A stretch of DNA of 64,000 nucleotides from CALAGB01 sp963789565 (GTDB lineage Bacteria; Chloroflexota; Chloroflexia; Thermomicrobiales; Thermomicrobiaceae): the NCBI GenBank assembly GCA_963789565.1, contig CAWBKX010000002.1, forward strand, positions 2,914,001 through 2,978,000, written 5' to 3'. Below the pieces are notes generated by a model that ran no database searches, was not told the DNA's origin, and saw only the letters and a list, made by a program, of their open reading frames with translations. Made by a program: the position numbers and the translations under genes. Shown one piece after another: positions 52,722 through 62,387 of the stretch. Within the stretch, counting starts at the first letter, position 1. Each line of letters begins with the position of its first letter.

Positions 52722-53576
52722 GTGAACTATCTGACACGAGCGGTCCAGATCGCGCTGGAAGAGGACACCGCCTTCGGCGACATCACGACAGAGCTGACCG
52801 TTTCCGCCGATCGTCGGGCGACAGGTCGATTCCTGGCGAAGTCGAACGGAGTGATTTCCGGCCTGAACGTCGTCGCCGAAGTCTTCGCCCAGATCGACGA
52901 GCGTATCTGCTTCGAACCCAGCGTGGAGGACGGCGACAGCATCGATCGTGGTGACGTGATCGGTTTGATCAGCGGGCCGGCTCACGGCATCTTGCTCGGG
53001 GAGCGAGTGGCCCTGAACTTCCTGCAGCGACTTTCGGGCGTGGCGACAGCGACATCACGCTACGTCGAGGCGGTGCGAGGTACGAGGGCACGCATCATCG
53101 ACACACGCAAGACGACGCCGGGGATGCGCCTGCTGGAAAAGGCCGCAGTGCGACATGGCGGCGGACACAATCACCGCATTGGCCTTGCAGATGGAATCCT
53201 CATCAAGGATAACCACCTCGCGGCGGTCGGAGGATCGACGCGAATCACCGATGCCGTGCATCTGGCGAAGCAGAACGCGCCGCATACGTTGCGCGTCGAA
53301 GTCGAAGTTACCAATCTCGATGAGCTCGAAGAGGCGCTTGCGTCTGGTCCGGATGCGATTCTTCTCGACAATATGACCGTGGACGAGATGTCCGAGGCGG
53401 TGCGGCGCAGCGCGGGGCGAGCCATGCTGGAGGCATCCGGCGGGATCACGCTTGAGACGCTGCGCGCCGTGGCTGAGACTGGTGTCGATCTGATCTCGGT
53501 GGGCGCGCTGACCCATTCTTCGCGAGCATTGGACATCAGCCTCGAGTTCGAGCTCGAGCAGGAGGCGGCCGAATGA
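52722..53576 (+). CDS. nadC: Nicotinate-nucleotide pyrophosphorylase (carboxylating)
   Basis: 284 residues from the GTG at 52722, behind GAGAGGGAG. It makes nicotinate mononucleotide from quinolinate and PRPP in NAD synthesis. Family blocks: EEDTAFGDITTE, GERVALNFLQRLSGVAT, DTRKTTPGMRLLEKAAVRHGG, HNHRIGLADGILIKDNH, EVEVTNLDELEEAL, ILLDNMTVDEM, LEASGGITLE and DLISVGALTHSS. No nadA or nadB lies nearby. It is coupled to a Nudix gene by a 4-base overlap. Confidence 0.95.
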   Translation: MNYLTRAVQIALEEDTAFGDITTELTVSADRRATGRFLAKSNGVISGLNVVAEVFAQIDERICFEPSVEDGDSIDRGDVIGLISGPAHGILLGERVALNFLQRLSGVATATSRYVEAVRGTRARIIDTRKTTPGMRLLEKAAVRHGGGHNHRIGLADGILIKDNHLAAVGGSTRITDAVHLAKQNAPHTLRVEVEVTNLDELEEALASGPDAILLDNMTVDEMSEAVRRSAGRAMLEASGGITLETLRAVAETGVDLISVGALTHSSRALDISLEFELEQEAAE

Positions 53577-54067
53577 GCGCGCGAGAGAGGCGCAACGTCA
53601 CGAGCGTGGGTGGGCTGGTAGTACGCGATGACGCGGTGTTATTGGTGCGCATGACCTATGGGCCGTCGAAGGGGCGATTGATGCTCCCTGGCGGAATTAT
53701 GGATCCTGGTGAGACATTGGACGTCGCCGTGGCGCGGGAGGTTCTAGAGGAGACCGGTGTAGTTGCCGAGCCAATGGGAATCATCGGACTGCGCAGCCGT
53801 CATGACGGTCACAACACCGATACCTACATTCTCTGGTTGCTGGAGCATCGATCGGGTGAGCCGCGAGCCGACGGACACGAAAATGACGAGGCTGCGTATT
53901 TCACGCAACCCGAGCTGGATTCACGCGACGACGTGACGTATCTGGCACATTACATGGCTCGCCGCGTTTTGACTGGGCAGGTGACACCGATGCCGTTGGT
54001 GACCGACTACGAATATCAGTTCCCTGGCTCGACACCTGATTCGTGGAAATTGTTCCTGTCACGATGA
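53573..54067 (+). CDS. Nudix hydrolase
   Basis: 164 residues. The ATG overlaps the nadC stop (ATGA). The Nudix box is complete, from Gly40 to Val63 (GGIMDPGETLDVAVAREVLE followed by ETGV), with the catalytic REVLEE core. Substrates are nucleoside-diphosphate-X compounds. Coupling to nadC hints at an NAD-related nucleotide, but this is only context. Confidence 0.9.
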   Translation: MSARERRNVTSVGGLVVRDDAVLLVRMTYGPSKGRLMLPGGIMDPGETLDVAVAREVLEETGVVAEPMGIIGLRSRHDGHNTDTYILWLLEHRSGEPRADGHENDEAAYFTQPELDSRDDVTYLAHYMARRVLTGQVTPMPLVTDYEYQFPGSTPDSWKLFLSR

Positions 54068-54154
54068 TGAGAGAATGATCCGGCACTCGCCCGTGATTAC
54101 GATCGACGAAAGAGATAGTCGGGTTATCAATCGCGGTGTCGGCCGCCGGTCGAA

Positions 54155-54176
54155 GGGCAGACCCCTGCGTCTGCCC
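54155..54176. repeat. Palindromic element between convergent genes
   Basis: GGGCAGAC (54155-54162) pairs perfectly with GTCTGCCC (54169-54176) over a 6-nt loop. It lies between the Nudix and PIG-L gene ends. Overall form resembles the hairpins at 1212, 8980 and 15579. It may work as a terminator, but no T-run follows. Confidence 0.5.
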
Positions 54177-54216
54177 CTACTCGCGTGAACCTGACGCCAA
54201 CTGTGAAAAACCCAAA

Positions 54217-54963
54217 TCAATCCAACTTGAAGTACTTGTACGCTTCGGCCAATTGCATGTCGTTGGCGCCGGGGTAGCGGCGTGCACGTGCTTCGGCCGC
54301 CGTATCCTGTGCCCAGCGGCGCAGCATTGGCTCGAAGTCCCAGTCACCCATCTGCGACTTGTGTTGCCCCAAGCCTTTCAGCTTGGTGTCGAACGACGAG
54401 GTAATGTCGATCCACACGTCTGGGTCGCGCGCTGCTGCGACGTAGACGTGGGTCACCTTGTGTGGCTCGAGACCTTCGGCGAGCAATTGCGGAAAGGTCA
54501 GACGGTCGCGAGCCGAGGGGAAGATGGCCGCCAACGTCGCTTCGCCCATGGCGATGTGATCCGGGTGCTGGATGTATTCCTGTCCTTCCCAGCGATTGGT
54601 CGGATCCTGGCAGATGACGGCATCCGGCTTGTGCTTGCGAATCATGCGAGTGATGGCCAGTCGCAGGTTGAGATCTGGAACGAGTTCGGCATCCTTGAAG
54701 TGGAGATACTCGACGGTTCCAACGCCAAGCACCCGCGCCGCTTCCATCTGCTCCTGCTCGCGCGTTGCCATCAGGCTCTCCGACGTAAACTCGGGATCGG
54801 CACTCCCCTTGTCACCACTGGTTCCAAGAACGAAGATTCCTTCGCTTCCGGCTGAAGTCCATTTGGCCACCGTTCCCGCGCAACTGAACTCCGCGTCGTC
54901 AGGGTGAGACATCACCACCATGACACGACTGGGGACCACCTCGAGATTGTTGTTTTCGCTCAT
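54217..54963 (-). CDS. PIG-L/LmbE family deacetylase
   Basis: 248 residues from the ATG at 54961-54963, chosen for GGAG 5 nt upstream and because conservation begins here. The zinc site is SHPDDAEFSCAGT (His-Pro-Asp-Asp) with a later HPDH motif near residue 130. PIG-L proteins remove N-acetyl groups from glucosamine-type compounds, as in mycothiol, bacillithiol or GPI precursor synthesis. The exact substrate is unknown, and no thiol-synthesis partner lies nearby. Confidence 0.9.
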   Translation of the reverse strand: MSENNNLEVVPSRVMVVMSHPDDAEFSCAGTVAKWTSAGSEGIFVLGTSGDKGSADPEFTSESLMATREQEQMEAARVLGVGTVEYLHFKDAELVPDLNLRLAITRMIRKHKPDAVICQDPTNRWEGQEYIQHPDHIAMGEATLAAIFPSARDRLTFPQLLAEGLEPHKVTHVYVAAARDPDVWIDITSSFDTKLKGLGQHKSQMGDWDFEPMLRRWAQDTAAEARARRYPGANDMQLAEAYKYFKLD

Positions 54964-55114
54964 CCACGCTCCACATTCGTTGATGACGCGGGCTGCACTG
55001 GACTCCGCGTCATCGTCAGCAACGGCATTTCGCGTCACCGCGGCATTACGGAACGCGGACGTTCGCGTATGCCACGTCAATCTGCATGGTTATAACGTGA
55101 CGAGTTGACCGATT

Positions 55115-55873
55115 TCATCCACCGGCGTCGTCGCCGAGGTCGGCCGCGGCCGCCTTGTCGAGCAGCCAGACGACGTGCCCATGTGCCTCACGCAGATACT
55201 GCGACGGCGTTTCAGCGGGATTCCAGGCGCCCTCGATCGCGCGCTGCACGGCCGGTGCCTTGTCGGAACCAGCGACGAGGAAGAGGACTTCCTTCGCGGC
55301 GAGAAGAACTGGAACGGTCAGCGAGAGGCGGATGGTCTGTTGCCGTGGGACCGGGTTAGCGACGACCAGCCTGTTGCGCACAGAGAGAGCGTCCGTGTCC
55401 GGAAAGAGAGATGCCGTGTGGCCATCTCCACCAATTCCCAGCAGGACGAGATCGAACTGTGGTGGGTTCGACGGACTTGCACCCTGGAAGACCGTCTTGA
55501 TCTCCCGCTCGTATTCTCGGGCTGCCTCATCGGGGCCCAGTTCGCAACGCATACGGTGGACGTGATTCTCTGGGATGGGCACGAGGCTCAAAAGCGTCTC
55601 GCTCGCCATACGGTAATTGGAGTCAGGATGGTCAGGTGGGACGGTGCGCTCGTCTCCCCAAAAGACGTCGATCGCACGCCAGTCGACGCGGTTTATGAAC
55701 TCGTCATTCGCCAGGAGGGCGAAGAGTGCGCGTGGCGTTGATCCGCCGGAGAGCGCGACTCTCGCGTTGCGGCTGTGGGATTGGGCAGCACCGACGACCT
55801 GCACGAACCGGCGCGCGGCGAGAGCGGCGAGGGCGGCAGCGTCCGTTGTGACGACAATTTCAGGTTCACTCAC
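55115..55873 (-). CDS. pgl: 6-phosphogluconolactonase
   Basis: 252 residues. It hydrolyses 6-phosphogluconolactone, the second step of the oxidative pentose phosphate path. Family blocks are ALSGGSTPRALFALL, DVFWGDERTVPPDHPDSNY, LVLLGIGGDGHTASLFP, and a C-terminal FLVAGSDKAPAVQRAI. ATG overlaps the opcA stop by 4 bases. Last gene of zwf-opcA-pgl. Confidence 0.95.
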   Translation of the reverse strand: MSEPEIVVTTDAAALAALAARRFVQVVGAAQSHSRNARVALSGGSTPRALFALLANDEFINRVDWRAIDVFWGDERTVPPDHPDSNYRMASETLLSLVPIPENHVHRMRCELGPDEAAREYEREIKTVFQGASPSNPPQFDLVLLGIGGDGHTASLFPDTDALSVRNRLVVANPVPRQQTIRLSLTVPVLLAAKEVLFLVAGSDKAPAVQRAIEGAWNPAETPSQYLREAHGHVVWLLDKAAAADLGDDAGG

Positions 55874-57057
55874 GAAGGTCTCCGAAGTTTGATAGTCGAG
55901 GCGTATCGCGCTCCCTCGGCGATGGCATCCTCGAACAATGCGTCATGTGTGGTTGTCTCGAGCTCGCGCAATAGGAGCTGCGATAGGCCGGTTGGAGCCG
56001 AACGCATGGCATGCTCAGCGATTGACTGGCCGTCGATGCTGGCTGTCATGCGCAGTGTCGCCAGATCGTCACCAACTCGCTCGACCATGAATTCGCCTCT
56101 TTTCACGCCATCAGTTGCCGAGAGCGAGGCACTCAGGAGGTAACCGTTGTAATGCTTCGGTATCGGATGACCGACGATTTCGACCGAGATCGATCCACCA
56201 TTGACGGCTTGCGCTGTTGCCGTTCCAACCGGTTGGTCCTTTGCTGACCGCTTGAGATTCCAGCCGAGCCTGCTGGTGAGCCAGCCCGCGAAGAGCATGG
56301 CTTGCGCGGCATTTACGCGGCTGGCTGAGTGATGGCCGAACACCAGTTTCAGGTGTGTGACATGGTCGAGGGCCCAGAGGCAATCGGGCGAATCGAAGAT
56401 CTGCGAGAACATCGACCGCCACGGAGTCATGCGTGCCCAATTCAGATCGGTGAGGGCGCACTGATCGCCGATCGTCTGACACAGCTCGTGAACGCGAATG
56501 AGGTTGGTATTGCAGCGGACGAAATCGAGCGAATCGACGACCATGCGGGTCGCGGCATGGGCCAGGCGAGCGAAGCGCTTGTCGGCAAGCGGAGGCTGTC
56601 CCGGCCACCAGACGAAGGTTGGGAGATCGGGCAAGGCAAGCGCGACCATGATGCTGGGTAGCTGATCGAGCGAATCGGGCGGCGTTTTGATCTCGATCTT
56701 CTCGTAACACGAGGCGAAGCGTTCGCCCGACGCCGTGTAGCAATGAGTGCTCACGTGCGCGTCGATATCGTCCTCGAACGCATTGGGATCGGCCGTGACG
56801 TTGAAGCTGATCACGCGAGACGGATGATTGGTGGCGAGCTCGTTGATGATGGTGCTGGCGTGCGCCTCGATCTGCTCATCCGAGCAATGAACCACCAGGT
56901 TGAGCACACTGGTACGCGTCGGCACGACGTCGGTCTCGCGCAATCCGATGACCGTCGGCATTCGCCAGAGCTGCGCCAACTCCCGCTCGATCGAGCCAAC
57001 GTCGACCGCCGGCCCTTTAATTCCATGAACGTCGATGCTGACGTCAATGCCCGACAT
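55870..57057 (-). CDS. opcA: Glucose-6-phosphate dehydrogenase assembly protein OpcA
   Basis: 395 residues. OpcA binds and activates or assembles glucose-6-phosphate dehydrogenase in cyanobacteria and actinobacteria. Visible conserved parts: the VPTRTSVLNLVVH N-terminal region, DLPTFVWWPGQPPL near residue 150, DLNWARMTPWRSMFSQIFD, and RLGWNLKR near residue 270. AAGG lies 7 nt before the ATG. Spacing to zwf is 25 nt, which fits co-expression with its target. Confidence 0.92.
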   Translation of the reverse strand: MSGIDVSIDVHGIKGPAVDVGSIERELAQLWRMPTVIGLRETDVVPTRTSVLNLVVHCSDEQIEAHASTIINELATNHPSRVISFNVTADPNAFEDDIDAHVSTHCYTASGERFASCYEKIEIKTPPDSLDQLPSIMVALALPDLPTFVWWPGQPPLADKRFARLAHAATRMVVDSLDFVRCNTNLIRVHELCQTIGDQCALTDLNWARMTPWRSMFSQIFDSPDCLWALDHVTHLKLVFGHHSASRVNAAQAMLFAGWLTSRLGWNLKRSAKDQPVGTATAQAVNGGSISVEIVGHPIPKHYNGYLLSASLSATDGVKRGEFMVERVGDDLATLRMTASIDGQSIAEHAMRSAPTGLSQLLLRELETTTHDALFEDAIAEGARYASTIKLRRPS

Positions 57058-57082
57058 ACGCTACCTTCCCGTCGAATTCGAG

Positions 57083-58627
57083 CTACGGCTGTCGCCAGGA
57101 GCGACCATCTCGCGCCATGAAAGCGTCAGCCGCCGCCGGCCCCCACGTTCCCGCTTCGTAGTTCGGGAAGTGTGGCGGCGTGACCTCGCCCCACTCTTGC
57201 AGGATTTCGGTGATCGGCTTCCAGGCCGCTTCGGTCTCGTCGCGGCGGGTGAACAAGGTCGAGTCGCCAAACATACAGTCGAGCAGGAGCCGCTCATACG
57301 CGTCGGGGGACTCAACGAAGAAGGACGTGCCGTAGAGGAAGCCCATGTTGACCGACCGCAGGCGGATATGCGGCCCCGGAACCTTGGCCGCGATCTTCAT
57401 CGAGATGCCCTCATCCGGTTGGATACGCAGTGCCAGCACGTTTGGCTCGAGAGGCGCGCCTTCGGTCGATTTGAAGAGGGGATGCGGCACGCTCTTGAAT
57501 TGGATGGCAATCTCGGTAACGCGGCGTGGCATACGCTTGCCTGAACGCAGATAGAAGGGCACGCCGGCCCAACGCCAGTTGTCGATGAGTAGCTTCACCG
57601 CCACGAACGTCTCGGTCATCGAGTCGGGATTGACCTTCGACTCCTGACGATAGCCGGGTACCTCCTCACCCGCGACCCAGCCCGGACCGTATTGCCCGCG
57701 CACTGTGAATTTCTCCACCTCTTCGGGCTTGATCGAGCGGATGGCTCGCAGCGTCTTGACCTTCTCGTCGCGCACCGCGTCTGCCCCAAAGGTGATGGGC
57801 GGCTCCATGGCGATGACGCTGAGGAGCTGAAGCATGTGGTTCTGGACCATGTCCCGCATGGCGCCCGCCTGATCGTAGTAGCCGCCACGGTCCTCGACGC
57901 CGATCGTTTCAGCCACAGTGATCTGCACGTGATCGATGTAGTTGCGTGACCAAATCGGCTCGAAGATACCGTTGGCAAAGCGGAAGGCCATGATGTTCTG
58001 TACGGTCTCTTTGCCGAGGTAGTGGTCGATGCGAAAGACCTGTTTCTCGTGGAAGACTGTGTGCAGATGGTCGTTGAGCTCAACAGCACTCTGCAGATCA
58101 CGTCCGAACGGCTTCTCGACCACCACGCGGGTCCAGCTTTCGCCACTCTGCTGACCAACCAGTCCGGCTGCACCAAGATTGTCGATGATCGTGCGATACA
58201 TACGCGGCGGCGCCGCCAGGTAGAAGATGCGGTTGCCGCCGGTTCCTCGTTCTCGGTCGAGCCGCGCGAGCTCGGCGCCGAGGGTGAGGTAATCGTCGGG
58301 GTTCTCAAAGTTCCCGTCGACATACGAGATGCCTTGTTCGAATGTTTCCCAGACGTTTGGATCGACCGGTCTGCGGCGCGAGTAACGGTCGACGCCGTCG
58401 CGCATCTGCGCACGGAAAGATTCATTGGTCATGTCTCTTCGGGCGTAGCCGACCACGCTGAATCCGGAGGGCAACAGACCCTCGATCGCCAGATTGTAGA
58501 GCGCGGGCATCAGCTTGCGGCGCGTCAGATCTCCGGAGGCGCCGAAGATGACCATGGCGCAGGGAGCCGGTACGCGTTCGAGGCGCAGCCCCTCGCGTAG
58601 CGGATTCTCGACCATGGCAGTTTGCAT
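57083..58627 (-). CDS. zwf: Glucose-6-phosphate 1-dehydrogenase
   Basis: 514 residues from the ATG at 58625-58627, fixed by GGAGGATTCC. NADP-binding motif GASGDLTRRK is near residue 29, and the active-site signature RIDHYLGKETVQN near residue 197 carries the catalytic His and substrate Lys. The C-terminal domain is complete. It oxidises glucose 6-phosphate to the lactone with reduction of NAD(P). A gap of about 250 nt separates it from tal-pgi upstream, so it may have its own promoter. Confidence 0.96.
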   Translation of the reverse strand: MQTAMVENPLREGLRLERVPAPCAMVIFGASGDLTRRKLMPALYNLAIEGLLPSGFSVVGYARRDMTNESFRAQMRDGVDRYSRRRPVDPNVWETFEQGISYVDGNFENPDDYLTLGAELARLDRERGTGGNRIFYLAAPPRMYRTIIDNLGAAGLVGQQSGESWTRVVVEKPFGRDLQSAVELNDHLHTVFHEKQVFRIDHYLGKETVQNIMAFRFANGIFEPIWSRNYIDHVQITVAETIGVEDRGGYYDQAGAMRDMVQNHMLQLLSVIAMEPPITFGADAVRDEKVKTLRAIRSIKPEEVEKFTVRGQYGPGWVAGEEVPGYRQESKVNPDSMTETFVAVKLLIDNWRWAGVPFYLRSGKRMPRRVTEIAIQFKSVPHPLFKSTEGAPLEPNVLALRIQPDEGISMKIAAKVPGPHIRLRSVNMGFLYGTSFFVESPDAYERLLLDCMFGDSTLFTRRDETEAAWKPITEILQEWGEVTPPHFPNYEAGTWGPAAADAFMARDGRSWRQP

Positions 58628-58874
58628 GGAATCCTCCAACCAGTTTGTCAGACGTTCGCGTGTGATTCCCGCATCATGGGGCCACCACTTTCGCATCGCC
58701 TACGGCGACCCTCGTCCGTGTCGAACGACATGCGCCAACGTCGATGATTCATTTCAATCCATCGGTTCGGCAAGGGCAAACCCGCAGTGCTGGCATGCGG
58801 CACCCTTGCCGAAAATGTCCTGATTCTTTGCTAGCAAGCGCCACGCCAGGTGATTTCCAGCAACGCGCCTGCTG

Positions 58875-61696
58875 TTAGCGCAGCGCGGACGCGACCAGCG
58901 ACTGCAGCAGCCTGTCGAGTCCGGCGACCGGGTCACCCGATATCTTCACGCGTAGCAACGGCCGTCGTCGCTTGCTCAGTGCTTCGTAGTCACCGAGTGA
59001 TTGCGCGGCAAAGAGCGTGCCGAACGAATACGTTTCGTCTGGTATCGGCAGATCTCGCGACGGCTCGATCACGATCTGCAGGAATGCTCCGGACGCGGGA
59101 CCGCCCTTGTAGAGCTGCCCGATCGAATGCATGAAGCGCGGACCGTAGCCAAAGGTGGTTGCCACGTTAAGCCGCTCGCGCAGTAGGCGCCGAATTTCGG
59201 CAAAGCGCACGTCGACCTCAGGGCTTCGATGGCCGAAAGCCATGATGGCGAGATATTCGCCGACGCCGATTTCGTCGAGGAACGCCTCAGTTGCTTCCTG
59301 GAGCGATGCGGCTGTGACGCCGTAGGCGGAGATGCTGTCGCTCGAGATGGTCGTCATCGGTTCCGGTAGCTTGTGCTCGTCCTTGAAAATCCGAGCAAAC
59401 GGTTGGTGTTGTCTTTGCTCTCCTGAACATTCGGCTGATCGAACGGGTTGATCCCCAGCTCAATACCCGCGACCGCCGTAGCGACCTCCCAGCGGACAAA
59501 CTCGGCTGAAATGTCCCACTCGTCGCGCAAGCGCAAGCGGATGACAGGATGCCCCACCTCCTCGAGACCCGCCAGCATGGCGTCCGTCTCGGCATGCGGT
59601 TGCGGTGCGAGATCGAATCCCACGAATACGCGATCAGTCGCGTATGCTCCCGGCGCGGAATAGGGCTCATTGGCGATGGGAACGATTCCGGTGCCGTCCT
59701 TACCGGTGCTCTCGGCGATCAGTTGCTCCAACCAATCGGCAAGCGAAGCGAGCGCCGGATCAGGAACGAACGTCAGCTTGTCGCGCCCAAGTGCTGCCAG
59801 CATGCCAAGTGCACCGCCGAGCCAGAGACCCGGGTTCTTGAGCGCGTCCTGCTTCGTCTTCTCAGCCATCTCGGCGGCGCGTTGCAGCAACAGTTCGACG
59901 TCGAGTCCGATAACTGCCGCCGGAACCATCCCGAAGAAGGAGAGGGCCGAGAATCGTCCACCGATATTCGGATCGTTGACAAAGACGTGGCGGAAGCCGC
60001 AATCGCGGCCGATCTTCTCGAGCGCGGTGCCCGGATCGGTGATGGCGACGAAGTGAGCGCCCGCTTCACCCGAGACCACGCCAGCCACCTGCGCGTGGAA
60101 GTACTGGAAGAGCGTAGACGTCTCGATCGTCGTGCCCGACTTCGAGCTGACGATAAAGAGTGTCTTGTTGAAATCCAGTGCATCGGACAGCTCGCGAATG
60201 GAATCGGGGTTGGTGGTGTCCAGCACCGTCAGCTCAGGGAAGCCTTCCTGATTCCCGAATGTGCGTTGAAAAACCTCCGGCGCCAGGCTGCTGCCGCCCA
60301 TTCCGAGGAGGATGGCCCGGGTGAAACCGGCCTCACGAACGTCGTCCGCGAACGCCTTGAGTTTGTCAGTCTCTTTCGCCAACACGGTCGGGCTGTCGAG
60401 CCAGCCAAGCGCTTTGGAGATCTGGCTCTGAGTAGCTGAATCACGGCTCCATAGTGCGGAATCTTTCGACCAGAGTCGAGAGGCAGCTTTGTTTTCCGCG
60501 AGGCGGCTCACAGCCTCCTCGACCTCGTCGGTGTATGACCCGGCCGAGCCCGCGCCGGAGGTTTGGGCAGCGCCGAACGCGATGCGCTTTTCTTCGATGC
60601 CTCCGAGTAGATTCTCGAAGGACTTGACGAATGACGCCACGCCGTCGACTTGCAGTTTGGTGGTCACGTCGTCGTAGGAGATGCCGAGCGCTTCCATCTC
60701 ATCTATGATGCGGTGCGCTTCGTCCATGTCCTCATCGACGGTCCGCTTGACAGTGCCGTGATCGCGGAACGCATCGACGGATACCGGCGCCATCGTCTCA
60801 ACAGTGTCGGGTCCAATGAGGGCTTCGATGTAGAGGACGTCACTGTATTCCGGGTTCTTGGTGCTCGTGCTCGCCCAGAGCGGACGCTGCAAGCGGGCGC
60901 CATGCTTCTTGAGCTCGATGAAGCGCGGCGAACCGAAGAGCTGCTTGAAATGCTCGTAGACAATCTTGGCGTTGGCGATGGCCGTCTTGCCTTTGATTGC
61001 TTTCAGCCTGCGCTTCTCCTCGTCAGCGACGTCACCACTAAGCTTGGCGTCGATGCGCTTGTCGGCTTCAGTGTCGACGCGGCTGACGAAGAAGCTCGCC
61101 ACAGAGGCGATGTTGTCGATCGGTAGCCCTGCCTCGACGCGACGCTCGAGCCCGCGTATATACGCTTCGACGACGCGCAGGTAGTCGTTCAGGGCAAAGA
61201 GGAGGGTGATGTTGACGTTCACGCCGGAGAAGATCAGTTCTTCGACTGCCGGAATGCCTTCATTCGTTCCCGGCACCTTGATCATGACATTGGGGCGTCC
61301 GATCGAGGCGAAGATGCGCCTGGCCTCGCGTGTGGAGCGCTCGGTCTCAGCTGCCAAATAGGGCGGAAGTTCAATCGATACGTAGCCGTCCTGCTTGTCG
61401 GTCGCCAGATAGACGGGCCGCAGAAGATCCGCGGCGCGACGGATGTCGTGGAAGGCGAGCTCCTCGAAGATCTCCTCCTTGTTGGCGCCGTCCCGGGTCA
61501 GTCGGCGAATCTGGGCATCGTACGAGTTGCCCTGCGAGAGCGCTTTCTCGAAAATGGTCGGATTTGAGGTCATGCCGTGAAGGCCGTCATCCCGAATGAG
61601 TCGTTCGAGCTCTCCAGTGGAGATCAGCGAGCGGCTCAAGTTATCGAGCCAGAAACTCTGTCCAGCGGTGGCGAGTTGCTGCAATGGGTTTGGCAC
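58875..61696 (-). pseudogene. Bifunctional transaldolase/glucose-6-phosphate isomerase, frameshifted
   Basis: Start GTG at 61694-61696 with AAAGGA upstream. The transaldolase half (1 to about 360) has the Schiff-base Lys140 in MIKVPGTNEGIPA and TSNPTIFEKAL. The isomerase half has LLGMGGSSLAPEV, FIVSSKSGTTIE, and INPFDQPNVQESK with the catalytic Lys. The frame is lost near 59386-59393, where one base seems missing (GGATTTTC for GGNATTTTC). It ends at 59354, but the conserved C-terminal domain (FGYGPRFMHSIGQLYKGG) continues in another frame to 58875. The restored length is about 940, as in other fusions. The early stop overlaps an ATG (ATGA), so the tail could be made separately. Confidence 0.88.
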
Positions 61697-62044
61697 GGTT
61701 TCGTCCTTTCGCATGCGAGGATTGATCGCGAGTGGATTCAACTACCGAATTTGAGGCGCGTTCAACGCGGATAACGTTGCCTTTGAACTCCGAGGCGTTC
61801 TCACGAGCGCGCCTGAACGCGTATGAGAAATCAGTTCTTCTGCTTAAGTATGCACCCTTCATGAGCGGTCGTCTCTAGGATCACGAAATCCTTAACGACC
61901 ATCGTGTGCTGGTTCATCCCTGCGAGTCACAGACTCGCGCACTTCATTTGCAGGATGTGCGCCCAGAAATTGGACGTTTTGGCGTCGGAATGCGGTAAGG
62001 AATGGGTTGACCGATGGGAAAAGTGACCATTTTGAAGAAGGGGG
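61697..62044. other. Intergenic region upstream of tal-pgi
   Basis: About 350 bp with no convincing gene on either strand. It should hold the leftward promoter of tal-pgi, but no clear hexamer pair was identified. No tRNA-like or riboswitch-like fold was recognised. Confidence 0.35.
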
Positions 62045-62096
62045 TTGACAGCTAAGGCAATGTACGTACAATAGAGATCAGACGGCTGTACGTACA
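62045..62096 (+). promoter_or_regulatory. Strong sigma-70-like promoter with two identical palindromic operators
   Basis: -35 TTGACA (62045-62050, perfect consensus), 16 bp, -10 TACAAT (62067-62072). The perfect palindrome TGTACGTACA occurs twice, at 62061-62070 overlapping the -10 and at 62087-62096 just after the expected start site, 26 bp apart centre to centre. This is the layout of a repressor-controlled promoter. No regulator gene lies next to it. Confidence 0.7.
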
Positions 62097-62113
62097 ACGC
62101 GCTGGGGGGCCGA

Positions 62114-62353
62114 ATGGTTGATTCGAAGCGCTCCCGATGTCGTGAACACCCGACCCGATACTCGCGTTGTCGACGAATCTGGGCGAGGGCGCATCGGCCA
62201 GAAATGGCCATCCGAATGACGGTTGAGCTCTCGATGGAAGACGTCGGACTGCACCGATCTGATTACGCCATAACGTCTCGTTCGAGTTGTTTGTGGCTGA
62301 TGGAACGAAGTCAAACGCTCGAGTCGATCTGCCAGTCACGCTGGCACAGCTAA
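62114..62353 (+). CDS. Possible 79-residue protein, or part of a small RNA
   Basis: ATG at 62114 follows GGGGGGCC, about 35 nt after the predicted transcript start, and the stop comes 34 nt before a strong terminator, so the frame fills the unit. The product is basic, with two cysteines early (CREHPTRYSRC), more near the end (CLWLMERSQ, CQSRWHS), and no membrane segment. Composition is not strikingly coding-like, and no family is recognised. The transcript of about 340 nt could equally be a regulatory RNA. Confidence 0.35.
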   Translation: MVDSKRSRCREHPTRYSRCRRIWARAHRPEMAIRMTVELSMEDVGLHRSDYAITSRSSCLWLMERSQTLESICQSRWHS

Positions 62354-62387
62354 ATCTGAACCATCTCTTCCCTCCCTCCCTGTCTGC

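Noticed and set aside
58875..59357. Independent small gene downstream of tal-pgi
   Set aside because: Its sequence is the missing C-terminal domain of the Tal-Pgi fusion, so it was treated as the frameshifted end of that gene. Coupled translation is noted as a possibility.
59549..60439. About 300-codon frame antisense to tal-pgi
   Set aside because: The sense strand encodes a complete isomerase active site; the antisense product is an Arg/Gln-rich sequence without domain features.
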